From Membranipora membranacea (lineage: Eukaryota; Bryozoa; Gymnolaemata; Cheilostomatida; Membraniporidae): a DNA stretch of 60,000 nt. Below the pieces are notes generated by a model. The model saw only the letters and a program-made list of their open reading frames with translations. It was not told where the DNA came from and did no database searches. Where the stretch lies: positions 37,734,283 through 37,794,282 of the forward strand of contig OU612066.1 of the NCBI GenBank assembly GCA_914767715.1, in the 5' to 3' direction. Position numbers and translations under genes: made by a program. This document shows, one piece after another, positions 48,501 through 60,000 of the stretch; positions within the stretch are counted from its first letter, which is position 1, and every line of letters begins with the position of its first letter.

Positions 48501-51500
48501 AAAACCAGTATGTACCGGTTGTTGTTTTTAGTATTTTTTTATAGTTAGGTGAACTGATATCGTATGAATAAGGTACTTACTTCAAGCGTGTGAAAAATGA
48601 ACTGCTGATTCATGTGGAACAACATGAAAAAAGTCAGTGCAAAAATATTGACACAATTGAATACTGAAATAGGCCAGTCATGGTTTGTTTTATAACAGTA
48701 TAATTTTAGTAGTAAAGGGATTAGCGTAATCAATCAGTATAGCTGCTACTTTTATGAAATGACCTCCTGACTGATCTGTTTTTATAATATTGTTTTGGTC
48801 AGTATTTAGGACGAGATAAGACCTTGAGATGAAGGTCGATTTGGCGGTCGAGCACCTGGCACTGTATCATCACAGAGTAAGGATATCCTTACTCTGTGGT
48901 ATCATAATCAACAATGGATAGCTCGGCCCATAATCCTTAACTGGTCCTGTGTGTTTACTGGTGCCATTGACCCTGACCGATATAAGACTAGGGACCAGTA
49001 TTGTGAAGTTGATACTTAGCCGCCCAGTAAAGCGGTCATCTGTCGGTCAACAACCAGATACAAATTATCTAACATCCCCATCTGACTTGTAAAATAAAAA
49101 TCTATGAATAAATGACCATTCTTGCGAAATCTTGGTCAGAAAGCTTTGAATAGTCTTTGTGAAAATTGATCGTCCGATGCAGCTCTTGTGTGAACAGGCA
49201 CTGCAGCACCACAGACTTAATAACTTGTAAGCAACTCCACCGGCAACGCATAATTCACAAGATGATAAAACCTTTACATGGACCACTCATGTAACAGAAT
49301 GAGTTAATTTCTATACATGCTGTAATTGAAGGCTGTGTTGAATGTCTCACCATCCCTTACTCTCTATACAGGCTGTATAAGTATGAATGTTGAATGTTTC
49401 ACCATCTCTCACTCTCTTGTAGTTCGCTTGTGGGATACAGAAGGGTGTATAAATAAGGTGATATATCGTGGTCATACTCAGGCTATATGGAGTCTCACAT
49501 CAGCGTAAGGATACCTTACTATCCGTCTCCCTCCCCTTAACCTGACCCTCCCCTCAACCCTCGTCCTACTCTTTACTCCCTTACCCTCCCATCAACCCTC
49601 GTCCCTTCCTTACTATCCCTCCCCGTCCCCTCGTCCCTACTCTCCCCTCCCCTCACCTCCCTATGACAACCAAATACTTAATAACAACGATAATACTAAG
49701 TCTATCATGTACAGGTACAGGCAAATATTCTTTGATACTCAAAAAAGACAAATGGACCTTTAGCTGCTTCTAAACACATCCTACCACACTCTGCCTACAC
49801 ATGGAATAATCTTACCCAAGCTTTTAAGGTTGAGTTAGCACTAATTGGTAAATTATTAATTTTGTATGATAAGTTAATCTTCTAAGTGCCAGGATGATTA
49901 GTGTACTATATGTTTAGACCAGAGGTTGGGTTACTTTGACTGCATAAATTATAATTTGGTTTCAATGTTATTTTCTACTTCAGACTTCCTAATTACAACT
50001 TGACTGTACAAAGCAAGACTGTTTACCACAAATATGGCATGTTGTTAACATGATTTGTTGTGACAGATAAATGTATTACCTTGTCTGAGTGAAGGGGTCT
50101 CAGGTCTCGGCACTAATAGTAAATAGTAATCGCTATGTTGTTGTGGTACTTGTTTTGTATGTTAGGGCAGTATTACGTATAAATTTGTCATATATTTTAC
50201 AGACACCGGAGTGGTTACTTTGCCAGTGCTTCAAAAGATAGATCAGCTAAGTTATGGACTACAGAGTGTACTTATCCGTTACGCTCGTATGTCGGTCACA
50301 CCATGTCTGTAGATGTAAGTCTGTTTGTCTGTCTGTCTGTCTGTCAAGCCGTTCTTATTTCACTATACCACAGTTCAGCAAACAGTCCGTCATCCTAGTT
50401 GACTGTTTTGTTCAAGGAATGGGTGAACTAACCTAACCACTTAGTGAACAGGGTTATTGGGTTGTATGTTCCAAACCCCCTGGCCTGATTATCATTAAGA
50501 TAACGTCAATTGAGTTGCCCTCTCTCGGATCTTTTTGAAGAGGATCGGGCAACTCCAATGTTACGATGCATCAATAGCTATCACTATATCGCTGTATTCT
50601 TAATTTATTACAGTGTGTAAAGTTCCACCCAAATAACTCGTATGTGGCGACAGCTTCTCAGGACAGGACGGTGAGACTATGGAGTGTGCAGGAGGGTAAA
50701 TGTGTGCGTCTCATGCAGGGACACAAAGGTGGTATTATCTGTATCAGCTTCTCCCCGTCTGGTAGCCTACTCGCCTCAGCCGGTCAGTATAACAAACATC
50801 AGATTGATGATCGCATGTTGATTTCGGAATAAACATCAATTTTTGGCCCTCTAACTCCTTTATTTGTTATATTATATGTCCTCAATCTGGCTTGGCTCTA
50901 TTTCCTCTTATTAGTGAGACGATATGAGGCTCAGGCATACCATTGGTGTTTCATTAGATGATTGATTATCGCAGTCAAAAAGCAGGTCATAATCACCATG
51001 CTTATTTATAGCTCGTTATGTTGGACATCCTGGTTAACCGATAATATGGTTTGGCACAAAATATTAAGTTGGCATCAGGCGGTACATTTAATTGTTACAA
51101 CTTTATCAAACTGAGGAAAGCCAAGCGTATCATTTTCTGGCCATAAGCCATGACATTTGTCCACCTGCCAGAATTTTCAAAGTCACACCTGACAGGAAAT
51201 GGCAACATGTAAATGTGAAGGCTCGGTGCAAAACACAAGGAATATAGTATTTTTGTTTTTAACCCTCTCGTTGGGTTGGTAAGTCTCCTACTACACGCTT
51301 TTCTTTTGACAATATCCAGTTTTCATACAAGATAGGAAAATGAATCAGGAAAATGAATTGTGTTGTATACGGGCTGTGCGGTAAAACAAGTTCAATCTTT
51401 CTCTGTTAAGTAATGTTGATCACTGTTTGTCATGCTGAAGTCAACTAAATTGAAGTTGTCAGCTCTTGTTTTTATGGAGAGGCTAACTCAAAACTTGAAT

Positions 51501-54500
51501 ATCCTTCAGCATTTTTGACAACCATAAGGCACATTCGTGTAGATTCCTATTTATTGAGAATAACTGATACTACATGAGAGTAAAGAAGACTTAGTCAGCT
51601 ACCTATGATGTATGTTGGCTATCAGACGGTTGTTGTTGATGGCATTATCCAAACATTATGTGCCTCTGTCTGTGAAGCACTGTAAAATCTCTACAGAATG
51701 TGGCTTGGACAGTTTCCAGAGGATTACTTCATTTCTATTATTATTATTATTTTGGGTGAATCACTATTATATAATTGGATGGACAATTCCTTCCTCAATA
51801 TTTATGCAGACCACAACAGTGCTGTCGGCTGAGTTATGTTGCACCTCTGCTCTACTGTTATAAGCACCAGCCATTGTCTAATTATCATTATTATTTTTAT
51901 TTACAGGCGAAGACAGGAAGATTCGCCTCTGGGATTTATCATCAGGGGAATTAATAAAAGAGCTGAAAGGTCACACAGACACGATCAGGTGTATCGACTT
52001 CAATTCTGATGGCTCACTCTTGTGCTCCGGTAAGAAAAAGATTTCAATACAATGTTTAGAATCCTGACCAGATTTGCAGCTTTGTATTCCCTGTCCTTGA
52101 ACCTCTCAATGAGGTAATGTGACATTGAGTTGCCAGGCGTGGCTTCACCTAAACAATCACTACCAGGAATGTATCCCATGTTTGTGTTGCTCTTCAGTTA
52201 GATGACGATATTCACGTTATTCACTTTTTTCTACTTGTAAATGTATGAAACTTGTGAGATAAGGACGTGATTGTCCCCCCCCCCCCATATTGTGTACATA
52301 AGCTGGTAGGATGACTGGCTATGTTGGAAGAGTGGGAGAATACACTTTCCTCGATTTATGGGCGTCATATACTTTCCTGTTATAATGTTTGAGAATTTGA
52401 GCCAACATTATTGGATCTGTGATGTAATTTTGTTAGAAAGTTTTGGTAAATGATTGTGAGCACTGTGTAACTCTATAGATCGGCCACAATCTCTCGTGGT
52501 ACAAGCTAAAGTTTGATAATGTCAAATTTGTGTGAATAAGAGTCACAACATAGCTCAGTCAAGTTTACCATCCTGCCTACACTACACTACTACATGTATA
52601 CAAAGAGGCACTGCTATAGTAGATGTGGGGGGTGGAGGACCCGGCCTCACAATCACACATATGATTGCTACGTACCGGCTTGTTTTAGTTAGCTGATAAA
52701 TTTGGGCAGTGATAGATACCATTGTGGCTTTGATACATTATAATTCTTCTAAACATACAGTGATGAAACTAAGCTCCCTTGAAATATGAGAAGCCCAGAT
52801 TGTATTGCACCTCACTGTTGCATTCATTGACCCAGCGATTCCTTTGCTTGCTGACTTGTAGGCTGGTATATAATGTGACTTATAATTGTAGGCGGTCTTG
52901 ATGGAACTTTGATGACTTGGGATACCAGGCTTACCCCAAACAGCACACCAAGGTATGTACTATACTTATTAGACCAAGTTTGTCTGCATTCGGAGTCGCT
53001 CCCGAACCACTGGAAAGGAGCAATTGGAATGCAGGCTATTGGATTAAACTTGGTCTATATACTAATATTCTATTATATTACAAAATACTGTGGATCACTG
53101 ATGTATTAGATTAATGGTGTACAAGTTTTATTCTAATCAAGAAGTAAGCTAACCACAGGGTCAAACTCTTCAATGTCAGCATCTGCTATCAATTTACCAG
53201 AACTAAGGAAGGTCATGTGTGTGTCTTGATGTTTACATATCAGTGCTCTACGCTGTGTGTATATACTTCTCCTTGTAGTTATCTTCTCTTGCCTGTTATC
53301 ACACTCTATACCCCCTCATCCTCATTTCTTCTAGGATCAGTTAAGATTTTGGTTTTATGTGGGAGAGGGGATCCTCTTAGAGCACAGCTCAGCTGTTGGT
53401 CACTGTCACACAAAATTTTCTGGAATTTTTCTGGAGGGAAACCGCAGGGGTCTTGAAGTTGTGATTGGTTTCCCCTGGGTTCGCTTACCTCTCAACTCAA
53501 CCAGTCACAACATGATAAGAACAAGGAATGATAGGAAACAGCGAAATCATATATTCTTAAAAAGCTGATAAGTCATAAGTGTATGTATGGCGGATATCAA
53601 AGATTCAACAAGTGCCTTTTCCCATGAATTCAATCCCCTCGGCTATAAAATTAAAACTTCCTTATGGTGGGATTTTTGAGACATGCAAATAGTGTCGTCA
53701 TCTAGATGGGTGTCAGTAACTGTTTGTCGTAGCTCTAGCAGGCTATAAAAGTAAAGTCTCAATTACGGAAATGATGCTCAAGAGGATAAAGAAGAACAAC
53801 GCAATAAGAATTCCTTTAAAAGTGGTCCTATAGTGTGTCTCCCATTATGTCATGATTTATAATCTTCGGGATTTGAGCAGTTCACGGTCTCCCTATTCTT
53901 TCCTTGTATGACTTATAGCAATGAACTCCCTCATTGCTTATAGCTACATAATTACATACCACCTTCCCCACTAAGTTATAACGGCTGTAATTTTGGGCAT
54001 AAATTGCTACTGTGGGTCAAAATTGTTGTTAGTGTTATGTTTGTGTGTTTGTTTATGGTGCATATTTTACGGGCATGAATGCTTGGAATGTTATTGAAAG
54101 ACTTGGATCTGATTAATTTATTATTATTATTATTATTGACAAGCCTTCCATTTGTGGCGGGCTGACAAAAGAGGCTGGGCTCCATTGCCTTATGGGATGA
54201 GGAAATAACATTCCCTATATTATACATTCCCTACTTATTATTATCCTGACTATTCTGTGGCATCAATGAAGAGGGAGTTCATTGGTTGCATGGTCCCATG
54301 ATTGACAATAATTAATGAGTCATGGACCACTCCACCAGTGAATGTAACGAGGCGAGGCCGTGTTTGGATAGAGTCAGGTTCTTATTCCATATCCCATATC
54401 AGATAACGCTAGCTCTCTTTATTTTTGTAAACTGGAATATATTATGTTCTTAGAAACGGAAAATTGGTTCCTCATGTTAAAACGCATCTGTTTCTGGCTA

Positions 54501-55515
54501 CCTAGATGCAACGGGGTGTCAATCACGTCGTAATGTTTGTGGTCTGTTGGTAAGCGATGTGTAAGTGAGATGCAATCCAGAAAGTTTTACAATTTCTCAG
54601 TTTTTTGTCAACGACTTTCTGTGTCAACTAGTAAACCCTGTCCCCAGACCCAGATGTAGGGTCCTCCAAACTTAAGTGTGGCTCTTTCAGTTTCACTGGT
54701 TATTAAGTTACTATTACAACACTACAAAACCACTGCTGGCTATCAGAGGTATAAAATTACGAGGAATTCCGTATAGATTTTAACGTTCTTGTGACTTTTC
54801 GCGCGCATCTCATCAAACCCCTAACGTGCTGCACCCCATAAAGCGGCCGCTCCTATAGTCAATAATAGCTTGCTCTTCCTAAAAGGCAATAGAGTTTAGG
54901 GACACACAAATTGTAGATATTGTGTAGAATGAAATAGTAATCACACTTTGGGATAGTTGTCAGTAATCGAGAGTAATGAAGACTAGGCAGTGTGATTACT
55001 TGGAAAAGGCATTACAGGGTGATCAAATCATTCAGGTGAAAGCATTACCTGAATTATTTTTACTGTAACAAATCGTGAACTATGACAGAATGCCTGAGAT
55101 CAGGTAGGATATAATAGTATTATGTAATGGAATATGAGACGAGTATATAAGACATAGTATAGGCACCCTAGTCCAGTCTAGTCTCGTTGCGAGTTGCGTG
55201 TTGTGTAATATCATGTGATAATTAATCCATGGGTTATTGTCAAAGTATTACACAGTTGGTGGACAGGAATAGCGTTATATGACACGTTTCCAATCTGAGA
55301 CTTGGTAAGGCAGGTTTTTATATTACATATAATAACTCACATACCTCATACTCAGTATATCGTATATGAGTCATGTTTTATATTACAGCGGTGTAGGGAA
55401 GGGTCCATCGACATCACCAGAACTTCTATCTACATACAGCTCAATGGATACGACGATAGTCTCCATCCAGAGACAGGATCACGGTATTATGGAGGTCGTA
55501 GGTGTGGTCACATGA
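42208..55515 (+). CDS. TAF5L: TAF5-like subunit of SAGA/PCAF (15 exons, 595 aa)
   Basis: This is a structural WD40 subunit of the SAGA/PCAF histone acetyltransferase co-activator in the nucleus. Exons, all GT-AG and phase-consistent: 42208-42276, 42671-42822, 43102-43220, 43650-43794, 44273-44336, 44902-44956, 46690-46873, 47691-47903, 48395-48507, 49423-49504, 50203-50314, 50614-50782, 51907-52029, 52892-52952 and 55389-55515. They give 595 residues, against 589 in human TAF5L. The N-terminus MKRVNKEHITNIVEEYLKKR follows human TAF5L. Exons 2-6 form the TAF5 N-terminal domain (EYEIQFNR, then ENKFTVVFPTETLAYLTNYL). Exons 8-15 carry the WD40 propeller with WD ends IRLWDTEG, AKLWTTE, VRLWSVQEG, IRLWDLSSG and LMTWDTR. 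The C-terminus SPELLSTYSSMDTTIVSIQR matches the last TAF5L blade. The absence of some classic GH dipeptides is normal for the family. Confidence 0.95.
42467..42482. repeat. Perfect palindrome CAAGGAGTACTCCTTG in TAF5L intron 1
   Basis: A 16-bp perfect palindrome. The half CAAGGAGT also occurs in the hairpin near 14185 and in inverted motifs near 5630 and 6000. A (TA)n run follows at 42537-42568. Confidence 0.7.
47519..47570. repeat. Four tandem copies of a 13-bp unit in TAF5L intron 7
   Basis: The unit TTATAGCACTCCC is repeated four times without change, then decays into TTATGATAC and similar phrases. Confidence 0.93.
48871..48898. repeat. Perfect 28-bp palindrome in TAF5L intron 9
   Basis: CACAGAGTAAGGAT is followed immediately by its exact complement ATCCTTACTCTGTG, with no loop. 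It has an imperfect relative at 29518-29562. Confidence 0.9.
49508..49670. repeat. Pyrimidine-rich low-complexity tract in TAF5L intron 10
   Basis: Degenerate repeats of CCCTCCCCTYAACCCTCGTC and TTACTMTCCCT, strongly C/T on the plus strand. Confidence 0.75.
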
Positions 55516-55670
55516 TCATCACATCACAATATGGTGCCTTTTTTGAACTTATGTCAGCGTGGCAATCTCATAAGACATTGTCAGCGTATGCAGAAATCCC
55601 TGTGGGGTTTTTATCGCAACTGGTATTTTTAAAGATCTTTTTGGATTACCTAACACGCCCTTAATCTGCT

Positions 55671-55776
55671 AGTGAATACTCTCACCATTTCTAGCTGTAT
55701 ATACAGTAGGTGTATATTTATACTAGTGAATACTCTCACCATTTCTAGTTGTATATACAGTAGGTGTATATTTATA
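55671..55776. repeat. Tandem duplication of a 53-bp unit downstream of TAF5L
   Basis: Two adjacent copies beginning AGTGAATACTCTCACCATTT, each 53 bp and differing by one base (AGCTG/AGTTG). They lie between the TAF5L stop and an AATAAAAT polyadenylation-like site at about 55860, so they are probably in its 3' UTR. Confidence 0.88.
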
Positions 55777-55859
55777 CCTTACCCTCCTCCTGCCAAACTA
55801 AACCAGTAATATTATGTATTTTCGTTGTGAATAAGCTGGTTTAGATGTGACCGGATAGC

Positions 55860-55867
55860 CAATAAAA
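55860..55867 (+). terminator. Likely TAF5L polyadenylation signal
   Basis: AATAAAAT about 345 bases after the TGA, followed by an AT-rich stretch with TTGTTGT downstream. Confidence 0.5.
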
Positions 55868-56374
55868 TTAAAAGAATTTAAATCTTATTGTTGTATCTAT
55901 TTAATCTGTCAATCTAGGATTCTAGCGAATATGTGTGATTCTCTCCTGGACCTACATAAACATTATAAAATCTGACTTTTTGCTATACAAGATAACTTGT
56001 GATGCACCCTTCGCAGAATGGGAAATTCCCGAGACCTCTTGAGATCCCCATAGTAAGGTCCCTTCATATTATCAATATGTTACAAGGATGGAAAATAGGC
56101 AATAATCACAAATAAAGATAGTTTTATTATGAAAAAACAAAATTAATTTTTCAGTTTTGGGGTATATATGTTGAAAAGACAATTTATTTTATGGTTGTTT
56201 ACTGCCAATCCCCACAACCATCATACTCCCAAAGAGGAGAAAGTCTATCTAGATCTTATGAAATAGTCATAGCGCTGTTTGTAGAAGCTGATTATGTATA
56301 GTGTATCGTATGCATCTCTCTCTTCGTTAACTAAAGTACACGACACAGCTGAGTAAATCTTACAGGTCTGAGTC

Positions 56375-56793
56375 GGGTTCTGGAAAACGCGGAAAGGCGG
56401 AAAATCAGTTTCATCGCGGAAAACGATTTTCCGCGTTTTCGAAAATGCGGAAAATCGATTTTCACCTTGAATTTGTTGATGATGCTAAAAAAAACTACTG
56501 GAAGGACATTGAGACATCACCACTGTATCATATGAGTGTTTTTGGTAAAAATCAAGTGAAAAATAATTTTTTTGGAAAATGCGGAAAATATCTTCTTCCT
56601 CAAATATTGATCTCAGTGCATAGAAAATGAACTGTAACCCATTAAGATATCATCCCCATCTTTTAACGGCCTGAATTTCAGGTTTTTCTTTTTTGGAAAA
56701 CGCGGAAAATCGTTTTCCGCATTTTCGAAAACGCGGAAAATCGTTTTCCGCGATGAAACTGATTTTCCGCCTTTCCGCGTTTTCCAGAACCCG
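56375..56793. mobile_element. Foldback or MULE-like element with long GC-rich inverted repeats
   Basis: The roughly 418-bp element starts GGGTTCTGGAAAACGCGGAA and ends with the inverted form (about 85-90 bp per arm, nearly perfect). It is flanked by the direct repeat GGTCTGAGTC (56365-56374 and 56794-56803), a 9-10 bp target duplication. Each arm contains its own palindrome (CGCGGAAAACG/ATTTTCCGCG) and further GCGGAAAA repeats. The unique centre has an open frame (56445-56630) that reads through the left arm and matches nothing I recognise. Length of arms and duplication suggest Mutator-like or foldback type. Confidence 0.85.
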
Positions 56794-56803
56794 GGTCTGA
56801 GTC

Positions 56804-58942
56804 GCCTGTACAATTATAATCAGCTCGGAGCTGAAAGCCTAAAATACTTGCCTCATACTTGCCTCGATTTATAATCTGCTTTCAATGACTTAAATTTAGG
56901 ACCAAATTTGCTTACAATCTCTACACTACTTGATCAGGTTTCTATGAAGCAAATGAAAAACAACACCTTGGTCCCTTTCCAACTGATGCAATATGAGATA
57001 GATGTTTACTATATGAATGTGTCTTTACTTTTTAAAGAGTGATTCATGCAGTTTGTACCATTGAATGTCCCGCTAGCTTTGTGCGAGCATTGCCCGTTGT
57101 CTTACAGGCATGAGCTAGTGGCACTCTGTGATAGAACATGATCAGGTTACTACTAGGGGCTACGCTCGCCTGGTCCGATATAAGAGTACACACAGACCAG
57201 ATCCTCCCTGCGCAGTAAGACTATGACATATGACAGTGAGTCATACTTGCCACACCTGATATCTCAGCCCGTTGTACTGTCGCTTGTCGGTGTAATATTG
57301 GGTGATTTTGGAGTCAATTTGGGACCCCCTGATTAAATGTGCATAACAAAAAGTTGGAATGAGTCCTCAGTTCTGGTTACCTTTTCAAATTTTTACAGCC
57401 TGTTTGTAAACATTTCAATCGTTAGAATCCCCACAATACACAGGTAATTATTGACCCACTTATTTGCACCGATTGAGAAATTAATAAATATGTTTGTCAG
57501 TTTCTATAGTGGCCAATCAATTGATCCAGTGATTTGCAATGGCAACCGGACCTTCAGCCAATCAGAATGCACAATGCTTCTTTCCATATTTGATTAGTAA
57601 CGTAGTGTGGCTAGGTATAATTACGAATTAGAATGTAACTGAAGACGGGAGGCAAACAAGGGATTAGAATATACATTCTACTGAGGGCGTGAAAGTCGGA
57701 CAATTCAGCCGCTGTGAGTAAACTGTGGGCGCTTCTACATAAAAGGTAAGTTAGGTTATGATTGTTTCTGTTCGGGTATGTTTCCCAGCGAATCAAAGCA
57801 TCAACTAAACATTCAAAGTATCCTAGAGGAGTTAATATTAGCATTAAGTTAAGCTAGTTCGGGGTCGACAGGAAGGTGGCTAGTTAACTCAGATATAGAT
57901 GTGTTTGTAGTATTCTATCGATTAATTCATTTCGCTGATCGCTTTTTGGGATGGCTATAAAATTGTCCTGATTTAGAAAATTGTACTACCCAATGATTCC
58001 TCGTTGTTCGCCCGGAGGCAGAGCAGTCGCTGCTGACAACCGCTGATCATTGTTTGCTTGGCTAAATCATATTTCTACTTTGGTTTGGTCTTTCAATTCG
58101 ACTGCTCTCACAGAAATAACTTATAATTTTACAGTGTTGAATATACTAATTCAATATTTGGACAGGTTTTGTATTGAAAAGCTAAGAGCCTCATATAAAA
58201 GAATTCTTCATTGAGCAAATAGCACAGTGGGCGTCAGCACTATAAGACCCTGTTAGATTAATAACATGATAAGTTTCCAGTAATTTTGAGTTATCAAATT
58301 TTGTCATGGTGTGGTGCAGCCTTTCAAATCATTCCCTTATATTATATTGAAAACGAACTAACGTCGATAACTCACGACCACTGCCGCCTTTTCTATTTTC
58401 GTCTCAGGCTAAAATTTCCTCCTGAGCCAAAGGCGAGTTTGGTTAGTAGGCTAGGTTGAGCTGATGTTGGTGCTGACCATGAATCACTCCTAGTTTGTGT
58501 ATTGATTCTACCAACACTCATTTCAACAGGAATCTTAATATTTATTGATTTATTGGCTGCCATTGTTTGAAAATGAAACAAACTCTGCATGCAATATTTA
58601 TTTAAAAATGAAGTGTCATGTCACTGTGGGCAGACGACTTGTGATATATTTGTGTACCTTTCCATGCAAGGACACCGTAGGACACTGTGTAATCTTATCC
58701 GATGGAAGTATCAGGTCATGGATGGCTGTGAGTTATCCTAGATAAAACATAAGTCTGTTTGGTACCATGCCAGGTCAGGTTATTTCCTTGTATTCAGGGC
58801 ACTTTTTGATTTGCCTAAAGTACTAGTTTACCCAGGGGTACCTCTATTTAGTAGCGTAATGTTAGATTGTTCAGGTAGGAAATCCTGAACTTGTTTTTCG
58901 TAATGATCTCCGATTCATAACAATTGTCTATTTCTATTGTAG
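56804..58942. other. Intergenic region and probable promoter/5' UTR of the tetraspanin gene
   Basis: A possible non-coding first exon ends at a donor AAAAG/GTAAGT at about 57747, 1.2 kb before the coding exon. No other gene was recognised. Confidence 0.45.
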
Positions 58943-59036
58943 AAGACTTTTCAAAGAGTGAACATTACGCCGTCAGATCATGGGTTGCGAAGGATGTTTC
59001 AGGATTATACTCATAGTATTCAACATCCTATTCTTT
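58943..59036 (+). CDS. Tetraspanin, first coding exon (partial gene)
   Basis: An acceptor (TTCTATTGTAG) at 58942 opens an exon with ATG at 58980 encoding MGCEGCFRIILIVFNILFF, then a donor GTGAGT at 59037. The 19 residues match the start of tetraspanins: a short cytosolic end with membrane-proximal Cys residues for palmitoylation and the first transmembrane helix. The rest of the gene lies beyond the window or in exons not recognised in the last kilobase. With one helix start visible, another protein with a CxxC-hydrophobic N-terminus is possible. Confidence 0.65.
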
Positions 59037-60000
59037 GTGAGTAATTACCCTGATAGCTTGATTATCACTGAACGAATTGTTAATTTTGAAGTTGGAAGTT
59101 AAAAGTCACCATCCTCAGACTGTAGAGAAATGATTTGATTTCTTTCTAAATCATTGTCGGGGAGGGCGGCTTCTTTGTTATAAGACTTTTGTCATTAGGA
59201 AGGCTCCAAATGTAGAAGATATTTAGCGTTGGTGTCCAGGCTGATATTTGGTAGCCATCTTGTGTCAGAGTGTTAGAATATCTCAGGTTTTGGAAGATAC
59301 CATACATGGTAACTTACTCTGAGAAGGTTTTTATGATACTAATGTAATATAAGCATGGTCACTGATGTGATAATGGCCTATATGATTGTCACATGATCTC
59401 CGTTAGCACCACCTGTTGACAACAGAGCAAGTTAATGAGTTCCTCGACACCATTTACTGTTATGAACTGTCAATCTTTCTGATCGCTATTCATTTTCACC
59501 TCCTATAGTTTGTTTTGAGGGTCGGCCAGTTTTGGGAATCTGAGATACAATGGTGTTTTGCAGACTGCCGTTGATTTTTAACTCTGATACAATATGAAGA
59601 GTAATCTACATTACAAACTCAAAACCGTAAACATATTGCGTTATACAGACTGAAAAAACTGTAGTCCTGTTATTCTGGCCGGCCATGAGCTTCAAGAGTT
59701 GGTGATTGTTTTAATTTTTATAATATTTTATCAATGGTCACTTGGTTCAGTTTCACCTTCCATTCTCCCTGGTTTCACCCTGAACATTAGTCAGCTTCAA
59801 CAATACTTCTTCAGAAATCTGGGAGAACTGATTATTGTTGAAGGGATAAGAATCAGGCCTAAGCATAAGCACAAATTAAATAGACTTTATTTGTTTGCTA
59901 TTTGAACAAATAATAGCATTTATTATCCATTATTGATGGAGAACTTTGTCCTAGATAGCAGTCCTAGGCACCAATAGCTATTAATGCTTACATTATTATT
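59037..60000 (+). other. Presumed first coding intron of the tetraspanin gene
   Basis: No second tetraspanin exon was recognised to the end of the window. Open frames here (for example 59699-59905) have no recognisable domain. Confidence 0.45.

Noticed and set aside
59699-59905. Possible second tetraspanin exon
   Set aside because: Hydrophobic start but no tetraspanin loop pattern or matching splice phase.

Overview
The window is nuclear DNA of an animal. Genes carry GT-AG introns of roughly 0.3 to 2.5 kb, the histone genes end in the metazoan stem-loop plus purine-rich downstream element, and the protein-coding loci are animal orthologues (TAF5L, mitochondrial SerRS, a carbohydrate sulfotransferase, a tetraspanin). 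The H2B N-terminus ([19 protein letters not shown]) is of the kind I know from lophotrochozoans such as molluscs, annelids, brachiopods and bryozoans. The phylum cannot be fixed from this sequence alone. The DNA is AT-rich and full of mobile elements.

Layout. 1-500: first coding exon of an MFS transporter (minus) and a broken membrane-protein tail. 770-5417: a Ty3/Gypsy-type LTR retrotransposon with two identical 184-bp LTRs, a 5-bp target duplication, gag and pol in the same frame split by a UGA-CUAG stop, and a 94-bp internal duplication that rewrites the end of pol. 7084-13064: SARS2 in eight exons, with a non-autonomous hAT element in intron 1 and a large microsatellite in intron 2. 15.3-26.9 kb: a histone cluster made of divergent cassettes, H3/H4 and H2A/H2B. 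The H2A/H2B cassette is present twice in inverted orientation (18417-19652 and 21921-23154). One H2A copy has a premature stop, and a truncated H4 is fused to an H3 3' end. No H1 gene was seen. LINE fragments fill the spacers, and one of them is interrupted by a 235-bp insertion that begins with the 5' end of U2 snRNA and has a 15-bp target duplication.

28042-34319: a six-exon CHST15-like sulfotransferase (minus). 37277-38797: a two-exon sulfotransferase-fold gene (plus), head to head with it across about 3 kb. 39.5-41.6 kb: a tRNA-derived SINE and a LINE fragment. 42208-55515: TAF5L in fifteen exons, giving 595 residues. 56375-56793: a foldback element with very GC-rich long inverted repeats. 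58943 to the end: the start of a tetraspanin gene that continues past the window.

These are mostly unrelated housekeeping genes that happen to be neighbours. The functional groupings visible are the histone cassettes, which share bidirectional promoters and 3' processing signals, and the two sulfotransferase genes. The most unusual items are the U2-headed retro-insertion, the UGA-CUAG gag/pol junction, the histone cassettes bounded by inverted 3' processing signals, and the H4/H3 chimera next to a hairpin.
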